64,000 bases of DNA from Burkholderiales bacterium. Its GTDB lineage: Bacteria > Pseudomonadota > Gammaproteobacteria > Burkholderiales > UBA6910. A program made the translations under genes and the position numbers. The DNA lies in contig BPKG01000005.1 in assembly GCA_026005015.1 (NCBI GenBank), positions 62,001 to 126,000 of the forward strand, read 5' to 3'. Positions 50,087 through 56,998 of this stretch are shown in pieces (the stretch's first letter is position 1; every line of letters starts with the position of its first letter). The notes under the pieces were generated by a model. That model was not told the DNA's origin and ran no database searches. It saw nothing but the letters and a program-made list of their open reading frames with translations.

Positions 50087-52054
50087 CTAATTCTTGTCGC
50101 CGTTCAGGTTGCGGATGTTGAGCCGCTTCATCTTGCGGTAGATGGTGTTGCGGCTTGTGTTGAGATGCCGGGCCAGGTTGGTGATGTTCCAGCGGTGGCG
50201 CTCCAGCTCCTGGATCAGGGCGTCCCGCTCCGCGGCTTCCAGGGCGTTGAGCTGGGGGTCCCGCGCCGGAGGGGGCTCCGGGGGGGCGAGCCTCCGGCCG
50301 CCCAGGACTTCCACGGGCAGGTCCCGCACAGTGATGGTGTCGCCCTCGCACAGGGCGATGGCGGTGCGCAGCACGTTGCGCAACTGGCGGATGTTGCCCG
50401 GCCAGTCGTATTCCTCCAGCACTTGCAACGCCTCCGGATCGAGGCTGGCCCGATCGTTCCCCCCGGCCGCCTCCGCCAGCATGTGCTGGATGAGCTGGCG
50501 CTTGTCGGTGCGGCTGCGCAGGGGCGGCAAGGTCAGGGCGATGCCCTGGAGCCGGTAGTAGAGGTCCTCCCGGAATTCCCCCGCTGCCACCATCTCGCTC
50601 AGGTTGCGGTGGGTGGCGGAGATGAGCTGGATGTCCACCTTCACCGGGACCTCGCCCCCCAAGGGAAGCACTTCCCGCTCCTCCAGCACCCGCAGCAGCC
50701 GAGCCTGGAGGGGCAGGGGCATGTCGCCGATCTCGTCCAGGAACAGGGTGCCGCCGTTCGCCTGCAGGATCTTGCCCCGGCGCCCCTCCCGGGTCGCTCC
50801 GGTGAAGGCGCCCGGCTTGTAGCCGAAGAGCTCGCTTTCGATCAGGGTGTCGGGGATGGAGGCGCAGTTCACCGCCACGTAAGGCCGCTCCGCCCGGTTG
50901 CTGGCGTAATGGATGGCCTTGGCGAATATCTCCTTGCCCGTGCCTGTCTCCCCGTAGAGCAGGATGGGGATGTCCCGGTTCAGCACCCGCTTGGCGCAAT
51001 AGACGTTGTGGGCCATCTTGGGATCGCCGAATTCCAGCATGTCGATGAGCTGGCGCGGCTGCGCTTCGGGGCCGCTCTTGGCCGGGGAGACGCGGCTCAC
51101 GAACACTTCGCTTCCGCGGCGGGCCAGGCTCTCGGGTTGCTGGGCCACGGCGAAGAAACGGGAGCCGTGGCGGGCGCCGTACACCGGCACGGGATGGAAG
51201 GAGCTTTTGGCGCTGCGGGCCACCAGCTCGGGCAGCGCCGTGGTGAAGAGCTCGCCGATGTCGACGCCGAAGATCTCGGGCACGCTGCGCACGCCGAGCT
51301 GGAACAGGGCGCTGCGGTTGGCGGCAAGCAGCCTCCCTTCGGAGGAGAAGGCGAGAGCCCCCTCGTTCAGGGTGTAGACGAACTCCGGCCGGCTGTGGAA
51401 GCGCACGATGTAATCGTTCTTATAGGCGCTCATGAAGGCCTGGTTCTCGATCATCTGGGCCGACATGTTCACCAGCGCCACCGCGTACTGCTGGGGCAGG
51501 GCCGACTGGCTGGAGACGTCCAGCACCGCCCGCAGGTTCCCCTGCCCGTCGAAGATGGGGCCGGCGGAGCAGGTGAGGCTGATGTTGCGGGCGAAGAAAT
51601 GCTCCGTGCGGTGGATGACGATGGGGCTCTTTTCCACGAGACAGGTGCCCATGCCGTTGGTCCCCTGCTCCCGCTCGCTCCACACCGCGCCCTCGATGAG
51701 CCCCATGCGGGCGCCCGCCTTGGTGAAGATGGGATCGCCCACCAGGCTCAGGATCACCCCGTCGGCGTCGGTCAGCACCACCGCGAGCTGGGAGCCGGCC
51801 AGTTGCTGGTACAGGTTGGCCATTTCCAGCTTGGCGTGGGGCACGATGTCCGACAGGCGCTCGATGCGCTCCTTGAGCTCGGAAGCATTCACCACCAGGG
51901 CGGGATTGGGGCTGGCGGGGTCGAGCCGGTAGTCTTTCAAGCAGCGGATCCACGACTGGGTGACCCGGTTTTGCAGGGCGTGCTCGCCAAGACCGAGGGA
52001 GACGGTGGAGCACACCGATCGAACGTGTTTTTCGATCAGACTGAGGTCGGCCAT
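50087..52054 (-). CDS. Sigma-54-dependent activator with GAF domain (AcoR-like)
   Basis: A 655-residue transcription factor. An N-terminal GAF-like sensor region (about residues 70-220, with GVILSLVGDPIFTKAGARMG, NGMGTCLVEKSPIVIHRTEH) is followed by a PAS-like stretch. The AAA+ domain has Walker A ILLYGETGTGKEIFAKAIHY, the sigma-54 contact loop GAFTGATREG and Walker B GGTLFLDEIGDMP, with arginine finger region FREDLYYRL. A Fis-type helix-turn-helix lies at the end (ITNLARHLNTSRNTIYRKMK). GAFTGA is intact, so it should act with sigma-54. AcoR relatives sense alcohols, ketones or other small metabolites. It is encoded beside the H4MPT genes and is the only sigma-54 activator in the window, so it is the first candidate for the promoters at 9.4, 26.4, 36.5, 36.7 and 56.9 kb. 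Confidence 0.93.
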   Translation of the reverse strand: MADLSLIEKHVRSVCSTVSLGLGEHALQNRVTQSWIRCLKDYRLDPASPNPALVVNASELKERIERLSDIVPHAKLEMANLYQQLAGSQLAVVLTDADGVILSLVGDPIFTKAGARMGLIEGAVWSEREQGTNGMGTCLVEKSPIVIHRTEHFFARNISLTCSAGPIFDGQGNLRAVLDVSSQSALPQQYAVALVNMSAQMIENQAFMSAYKNDYIVRFHSRPEFVYTLNEGALAFSSEGRLLAANRSALFQLGVRSVPEIFGVDIGELFTTALPELVARSAKSSFHPVPVYGARHGSRFFAVAQQPESLARRGSEVFVSRVSPAKSGPEAQPRQLIDMLEFGDPKMAHNVYCAKRVLNRDIPILLYGETGTGKEIFAKAIHYASNRAERPYVAVNCASIPDTLIESELFGYKPGAFTGATREGRRGKILQANGGTLFLDEIGDMPLPLQARLLRVLEEREVLPLGGEVPVKVDIQLISATHRNLSEMVAAGEFREDLYYRLQGIALTLPPLRSRTDKRQLIQHMLAEAAGGNDRASLDPEALQVLEEYDWPGNIRQLRNVLRTAIALCEGDTITVRDLPVEVLGGRRLAPPEPPPARDPQLNALEAAERDALIQELERHRWNITNLARHLNTSRNTIYRKMKRLNIRNLNGDKN

Positions 52055-52358
52055 ATCCTCCTCCGCGCTGTCTGGGCTCCAGGGAAGCTTTGTTCCTGGA
52101 ATCCATAGCGGTTTGTTTTATCGGTCGCGAGAGCCGGCGAAAAGGCGAGTTAAAACCAGAACCTGCTCTACCTTCCTATGGGTAGCCACGCGGGTATTAC
52201 AAACATAGCATCCCGCACCCCGTTTATCCATAGGCGGGCAAAAGTTCTCCCTTTAAACACGAGATAAGGGATGTTTTGCGCGCAGGAGCCGTCCCGCGTC
52301 CCGGGGAAGCTTTCTGGCATACTGGGCCGCTCACCACCCAGTTCCCCGGCCACGAGCC
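52055..52358. other. Divergent region between the sigma-54 activator and a two-component operon
   Basis: 304 bp without a gene, more A/T-rich than the surroundings. It contains a NarL-like inverted heptamer pair (52169-52184). I see no sigma-54 element with correct spacing; TTCTGGCATACTGGGCCGC near 52312 has 11 instead of 10 bases between GG and GC. Confidence 0.5.
52169..52184. promoter_or_regulatory. NarL-like 7-2-7 inverted repeat
   Basis: TACCTTC-CT-ATGGGTA. Against the NarL consensus TACYYMT-N2-AKRRGTA the right half is perfect and the left has two mismatches. It may be bound by the NarL-like regulator encoded just downstream. Confidence 0.4.
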
Positions 52359-53687
52359 ATGAGCCTGAAGCTGCGCCTGAACCTGCTCCTGAGCGCCCTC
52401 CTGGGGGCGGTCCTCCTCGCCAGCGCCTTTTTCGCCATGCAACGGGCCCGGGAGGACGTGCGGGCGGAAATCCAGTCCACCATGGACCTTTCCCAGCACA
52501 TCCTGTGCGCCGGCGGGACTGGCGCCGGACCCGCCCTGGATCCGGAAGCTCTGGCGCGGGTGCGCCACTTTCGGATGGAACTCTACGACGCCGCCGGACG
52601 CCCAGTATACACGAGCCGGGACCGCCCGGACCCCGACCGGGGTGGAGCGCCTGAGTGGTTCGCCGCCGCCTTGACCCGCATGGCGCCCGCGTGGGAAGCG
52701 GTGCGCTGCCCCTGGCGGGCGGGCGGGCAGGCGATGGGCGAGCTGGTGATCCGCCCCGATCCGTCTTCCGAAATCCAGGAGGTATGGGAAGAAAGCGTGG
52801 GGCTCGCCCAGCTCGCGGCTCTCATCTTTCTGGGGGTGAACCTGGCCGTCTATGGCATCGTGGGGCGGGCCTTGCGCCCCGTGGACCGCATCCTGGAGGC
52901 GCTGACCGGGCTGGAGCAAGGTCGTCTCGAGACCCGGCTGCCCCAGTTCCCCCTGCCGGAGCTCGCCCGCATCGCCCGGGCTTTCAACCGCATGGCCGAG
53001 GCGCTGGAGCAGTCCATGACCCGCAATCGCCAGTTGAGCCGCCGGCTGCTGGAAGTGCAGGAGGACGAGCGCAAGCGCCTTGCCCGGGAACTGCACGACG
53101 AGCTGGGCCAGTACTTGAGCGCCATTCACGCCGAGGCGGCGGCGATCCTGAGCCAGGCGGAGCAGGTGCCGGCGTCCGCCCGGGCCAGCGCCCAGGCGAT
53201 CGTGGAGGCGTGCCGGGCCATGATGGGCATCGTGCGCGGCATGTTGGCCCGGCTGCGCCCGGGAGCCCTGGACGAGCTGGGGCTCGAAGAGGCGCTGCGG
53301 GAACTGGTGGCCGGCTGGCGCCGGCGCCATTCCACCGTCGCCTGCACCCTGGAGTTCTCGGGGGACGTGGAGGACTTGGACGAAGGGGCGAAGGTGTGCC
53401 TCTACCGCCTGGTGCAGGAGGGGCTGACCAACGTGGCGAAGCACGCGGACGCCCGCCGGGTGGAGGTGCGGCTCGCGCGGACCGGAGGCAGCGGGCCGGA
53501 GGATCGGGTGAGCGTGGAGGTGCAGGACGACGGCCGGGGCCTCGCCCCGGACGCCTTCCAAGCTGGCCACGGGCTCCTGGGCATGCGGGAGCGGGTCGAA
53601 TCCCTGGGAGGGCGGTTCACGGTGGAGAGCCTCCCGGAGGGAGGCGTGCGGGTGGCGGCGGAGCTGCCCGCGGGCGGGAGGGCTTGA
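52359..53687 (+). CDS. NarX/UhpB-type sensor histidine kinase
   Basis: A 442-residue membrane sensor kinase. It has a first membrane segment at about residues 9-27, a periplasmic domain of about 130 residues containing one Cys (HILCAGG), a second membrane segment near 150-175, then a HAMP region (RALRPVDRILEALTGLEQGR). The HisKA_3 phosphoacceptor is in DERKRLARELHDELGQYLSA. The ATPase has CLYRLVQEGLTNVAKHADAR, VQDDGRGL and GHGLLGMRERVESLGG. It is followed after one base by its response regulator. The signal is unknown; proximity to TonB receptors suggests a metal or methanol-related cue, which is inference. Confidence 0.92.
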   Translation: MSLKLRLNLLLSALLGAVLLASAFFAMQRAREDVRAEIQSTMDLSQHILCAGGTGAGPALDPEALARVRHFRMELYDAAGRPVYTSRDRPDPDRGGAPEWFAAALTRMAPAWEAVRCPWRAGGQAMGELVIRPDPSSEIQEVWEESVGLAQLAALIFLGVNLAVYGIVGRALRPVDRILEALTGLEQGRLETRLPQFPLPELARIARAFNRMAEALEQSMTRNRQLSRRLLEVQEDERKRLARELHDELGQYLSAIHAEAAAILSQAEQVPASARASAQAIVEACRAMMGIVRGMLARLRPGALDELGLEEALRELVAGWRRRHSTVACTLEFSGDVEDLDEGAKVCLYRLVQEGLTNVAKHADARRVEVRLARTGGSGPEDRVSVEVQDDGRGLAPDAFQAGHGLLGMRERVESLGGRFTVESLPEGGVRVAAELPAGGRA

Positions 53688-53688
53688 G

Positions 53689-54330
53689 ATGGACGCCGTG
53701 CCCGTGAGGGTGCTGCTGGCCGACGACCACGCGGTGGTCCGGGCCGGCTTCCGCCGGCTGCTGGAACAGCGACCGGAGATCCGGGTGCTGGCCGAGGCGG
53801 CAAGCGGCGAAGAGGCCTACCGGCTCTACGGGGAAATCCAGCCGGACGTGGTGGTGATGGATCTCTCCATGCCCGGCATGGGCGGTCTGGAGACGATCCG
53901 GCGCTTGATGGCCCGCTATGGCGCCCGGGTGCTGGTTTTCAGCATCCACGAGAGCGAAGCCTTCGCCCTGCAGGCGTTGAAAAGCGGCGCCTTGGGCTAC
54001 CTCACCAAGGCCTCGGCCCCCGAGGTGATCGTGAGCGCCGTGCACGCCGTGGCCCAGGGGCGCCGGTACCTCGGCCCCGACGTGGCCCAGCGGATCGCCT
54101 TGTACGCCGCGACGGGGGCGAACGACCCCCTGGCGTGCCTGAGCGCCCGGGAGTTCGAGATCTTCCAGCGGGTGGTGGAAGGGCATGGGCCCGAAGCCAT
54201 CGCCCGGGACCTGCACCTCTCCGCCAAAACCGTCGCCAACTACACCACCCAGATCAAGCAGAAGCTGGGGGTCACGAGCCCTGTGGAGCTGGTGCGGCTC
54301 GCCCTCAAGCATCACTTGATCTCCGGTTGA
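53689..54330 (+). CDS. NarL/FixJ-type response regulator
   Basis: A 213-residue regulator. The receiver domain has VLLADDHAVVRAGFRRLLEQ, phospho-Asp in VVVMDLSMPGMGG and Lys in GYLTKASAPEV. The LuxR-type DNA-binding domain is LSAREFEIFQRVVEGHGPEA, then IARDLHLSAKTVANYTTQIK. Partner of the kinase at 52359-53687. Clearly paralogous to the regulator at 59516-60160. Its own targets may include the TonB receptor 145 bases downstream. Confidence 0.94.
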   Translation: MDAVPVRVLLADDHAVVRAGFRRLLEQRPEIRVLAEAASGEEAYRLYGEIQPDVVVMDLSMPGMGGLETIRRLMARYGARVLVFSIHESEAFALQALKSGALGYLTKASAPEVIVSAVHAVAQGRRYLGPDVAQRIALYAATGANDPLACLSAREFEIFQRVVEGHGPEAIARDLHLSAKTVANYTTQIKQKLGVTSPVELVRLALKHHLISG

Positions 54331-54357
54331 GCCGCACCGGCGCTCCTCTGCCCACGT

Positions 54358-54372
54358 CGGGAAAATTTCCCG
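54358..54372. promoter_or_regulatory. 15-bp perfect palindrome upstream of the first TonB receptor
   Basis: CGGGAAA-A-TTTCCCG, 103 bp upstream of the receptor ATG at 54475 and 28 bp past the response-regulator stop. Probable operator; no other copy was noticed in the window. Confidence 0.5.
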
Positions 54373-54474
54373 GTGGGTTTTAAGCAATATCCGCACGCGT
54401 TCCGGCGTCCCGGGTTGCTAAGCTCCAGGCCGCAGGCTCGACGAAGCCGGCGATTTCGGTCACCAGGGGGGAGC

Positions 54475-56745
54475 ATGACAAAGAAGAACGCGCTCGCGGG
54501 CTGGCTCGCGGGCACGATCGGGGCGCTGGGGGCGGCGGGCGTCGTCCACGCCGAGGAGCGGGCGACCCGGCTGGAGGCGCCCACGGTGGAAGTGATCGGC
54601 ACCACGCCCTTGCCCGACCTGGGCGTGCCCCTGGAGCAGGTTCCCGCCAACGTCCAGGCGGCGACCGACCGGGAGATCCAGACCCAGAACCCCCTGGACC
54701 TTTCCGAGTTCATGGTGCGCAACTTGGGCAGCGTCCACGTCAACCAGGCCCAGAACAATCCCTTCCAGCCCGACGTGACCTACCGGGGCTTCACCGCCTC
54801 CCCCTTGCTCGGCAACCCCATCGGGCTTTCGGTGTTCGTGGACGGGGTGCGGGTGAACGAGGCCTTCGGCGACACGGTGAACTGGGACCTGATCCCCCTG
54901 TCGGCCATCTCCACCATCAACTTGATCCCGGGCTCCAACCCGGTGTTCGGCCTCAACACCCTGGGCGGGGCGCTCGCCATCCGCACCAAGTCGGGCTTCG
55001 ACTACCCGGGCACCACGGGCCAGGCCTACGCCGGCTCCTTCGGGCGCAAGGCCTTCGACGTCGCCCACGGGGGGCATCGGGACCGGGTGGACTGGTTCGT
55101 CACGGCCAACCTCTTCGAGGAGGATGGCTGGCGGGATTTCTCCCCTTCCGAGGTCAAACAGTTCTTCGCCAAAGCGGGCTGGGAGGACGCCACGAGCGAC
55201 CTGGATTTTTCCTACACCTTCGCGAAAAACGAGCTGGTGGGAAATGGCCTCGTCCCGGAAAGCTTCCTGGCCCAGCGCCGGGAGGCCATCTTCACCCATC
55301 CCGACGAGACCCGGCCGGAACTGCATTTTTTCAATCTCAAGGGCAGCCGCTGGTTCGGCGACAAGACGCTCCTCTCCGGCAACGCCTACTACCGCAAGCT
55401 GGACCTCGGCACGTTCAACGGAGACGCGGAATTCGACGACGGGGGCACTCCCTTGGACCCCACGGACGACGGTTATGAAGCGGAAAACCGCGCCACCCGC
55501 ACCGCGAGCCGCGTCCTGGGCGCCACGGTGCAGTTGAGCCTCCTGGGGGAGCTTGCCGGGCGTGCCAACCAGCTCACCCTGGGCGCCAGCGTGGACCGGG
55601 GCCGCACCCGCTTCCGCCAGCTCGAGCAGGAGGCGGACTTCACCCCGGACCGGGGCACCGCTGGCCACCGGCCCCTTCGAGCTGGATACCGCGGTCACCG
55701 GCCGCAACACCACCTACGGCCTCTACTTCACCGACACCTTGTCCCTCACCGAGCGGCTGGCCTTGACCCTTCTCGGGCCGCTACAACCGGGCAACAGTGC
55801 GGCTGCGGGACGACACGGGGCTCGCGCCGGAACTGGAAGGCCGCCACACGTTCAACCGCTTCAACCCGGCGCTGGGGCTCACCTTCAACCCTTCGGCAGG
55901 GGCTCACCCTGTACGGGAGCTACCACGAGGGCTTCCGGGTGCCCACGCCCGTGGAGCTCACCTGTGCCGACGAGAACGATCCCTGCGCCCTGCCGGTGGG
56001 CTTCGTCGCCGACCCGCCCCTGGAGCCGGTGGTGGCGAAGACCTGGGAGGTGGGGGCCCGGGGCCGCTTCGGGGGGAGCCTCAAGTGGAGCGCGACGGCC
56101 TACCGTACCGAGCTCAAGGACGACATCCTGTTCGTCTCCACCGGCGTGGGCCTGGGCTTCTTCACCAACGTGGACAAGACCCGCCGGCAGGGTATCGAGC
56201 TGGGGCTCGCCGGCCAGGCGGGACCCTTCGAGTGGTTCGCCAACTACGGCTTCGTGGACGCCACGTTCCGCTCTGCGGCCAGCCTGTTCAACCCGGTGGC
56301 CAATCCCCTGGACCCGGCCCAGCCGGCCACCATCGACGTGTCGGAAGGAAACCGGCTGCCCGGCATTCCCCGCCACACCCTGAAGCTGGGCGGCGTCTAC
56401 CGGGTAAGCGAGCGCTTCACCGTGGGCGCCCAGGTTCTCTACGCCTCCAGCCAGTTCCTGCGGGGGGACGAGAATAACCAGCGCGGCGAGCTTTCGGGCT
56501 ACACGGTGGTGAACCTGAACCTGGACTACCGCCTCTCCCGCCACTGGGTGTTCTTCGCCAAGGTGGACAACCTGTTCGACGCCCGTTACGAGACCTTGGG
56601 GGCGTTCAACCGCAACGCCTTCGACCCGGCCACCGGCCAGCCCCTGGATCAACTGGGGCCCGTGGAGCGCTTCGTCGCGCCGGGCGCCCCCCGGGCCGGC
56701 TGGGTCGGGGTGAAATACCAGTTCGGCGTTCCGCCCGGGCGCTAA
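54475..56745 (+). CDS. TonB-dependent receptor disrupted by three +1 shifts (candidate lanthanide or metallophore receptor)
   Basis: An outer-membrane receptor paralogous to the one at 56999-59275. Signal peptide MTKKNALAGWLAGTIGALGA and on to VVHA. The plug has VEVIGTTPLPDLGVPLEQVP, FMVRNLGSVHVNQAQNNPFQ and LGNPIGLSVFVDGVRVNEAF. The barrel end DNLFDARYETLGAFNRNAFD is in frame. Between about 55662 and 55900 the frame changes three times. Each change is one extra base relative to the paralogue (near 55662, 55770 and 55895), and together they restore the original frame. About 80 residues in the barrel are garbled if read straight. Sequencing errors in GC-rich DNA are likely, but a degenerating gene is possible. 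AGGGGGGAG precedes the ATG. The ligand is inferred from the neighbourhood only. Confidence 0.82.
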   Translation: MTKKNALAGWLAGTIGALGAAGVVHAEERATRLEAPTVEVIGTTPLPDLGVPLEQVPANVQAATDREIQTQNPLDLSEFMVRNLGSVHVNQAQNNPFQPDVTYRGFTASPLLGNPIGLSVFVDGVRVNEAFGDTVNWDLIPLSAISTINLIPGSNPVFGLNTLGGALAIRTKSGFDYPGTTGQAYAGSFGRKAFDVAHGGHRDRVDWFVTANLFEEDGWRDFSPSEVKQFFAKAGWEDATSDLDFSYTFAKNELVGNGLVPESFLAQRREAIFTHPDETRPELHFFNLKGSRWFGDKTLLSGNAYYRKLDLGTFNGDAEFDDGGTPLDPTDDGYEAENRATRTASRVLGATVQLSLLGELAGRANQLTLGASVDRGRTRFRQLEQEADFTPDRGTAGHRPLRAGYRGHRPQHHLRPLLHRHLVPHRAAGLDPSRAATTGQQCGCGTTRGSRRNWKAATRSTASTRRWGSPSTLRQGLTLYGSYHEGFRVPTPVELTCADENDPCALPVGFVADPPLEPVVAKTWEVGARGRFGGSLKWSATAYRTELKDDILFVSTGVGLGFFTNVDKTRRQGIELGLAGQAGPFEWFANYGFVDATFRSAASLFNPVANPLDPAQPATIDVSEGNRLPGIPRHTLKLGGVYRVSERFTVGAQVLYASSQFLRGDENNQRGELSGYTVVNLNLDYRLSRHWVFFAKVDNLFDARYETLGAFNRNAFDPATGQPLDQLGPVERFVAPGAPRAGWVGVKYQFGVPPGR

Positions 56746-56793
56746 GGACCCTAGGGCGCACTCACCGGTTTGTCGTAAGCCTATCCTCCCCTA

Positions 56794-56825
56794 GGGCGCT
56801 CCCTACCACGAGCGCCCGCTTTTTT
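56794..56825 (+). terminator. Rho-independent terminator after the first TonB receptor
   Basis: GGGCGCTC-CCTACCAC-GAGCGCCC followed by GCTTTTTT, 48 bases past the stop. It separates the two receptor genes into different transcripts. Confidence 0.85.
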
Positions 56826-56850
56826 GGGGGCTCCCGCTCCCGCTACACCC

Positions 56851-56868
56851 TGTTTCAGGATTGGGACA
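56851..56868. promoter_or_regulatory. Upstream activator palindrome of the second TonB receptor
   Basis: TGTTTCA-GGAT-TGGGACA, centred about 101 bp before the predicted sigma-54 start site. Same half-sites and even the same GGAT spacer as the element at 9487-9504. Confidence 0.65.
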
Positions 56869-56933
56869 CTGGATCGGTCCGGGGCAACCCCCGCCGGCAG
56901 GGCGGCTTCGGGTGAGCCCCGTGGGGAAGGGGC

Positions 56934-56951
56934 GTGGCATGATTCCTGCTT
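56934..56951 (+). promoter_or_regulatory. Sigma-54 promoter candidate of the second TonB receptor
   Basis: GTGGCATGATTCCTGCTT: GG at 56936-56937, ten bases, GC at 56948-56949. Predicted start near 56961. It overlaps an in-frame ATG at 56939, which therefore cannot be the translation start. Confidence 0.7.
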
Positions 56952-56998
56952 CCGGCGGGAAAAACGTTCCAAGAAATCCCTCGGGGAGGAGGAATCGG

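Noticed and set aside
49887-50999. Long frame opposite in phase within the sigma-54 activator gene
   Set aside because: Its first 300 residues are a shadow of the activator; only the last 51 codons outside that gene are considered, and with low confidence.
54360-54395. Sigma-54 promoter for the first TonB receptor
   Set aside because: CCCGGTGGGTTTTAAGCA has the GG-N10-GC spacing but neither TGGCA nor TTGC.
56939-56998. ATG at 56939 as start of the second TonB receptor
   Set aside because: It lies inside the sigma-54 promoter and would add about 20 residues before the signal peptide; GTG 56999 has a GGAGGAGG ribosome-binding site.
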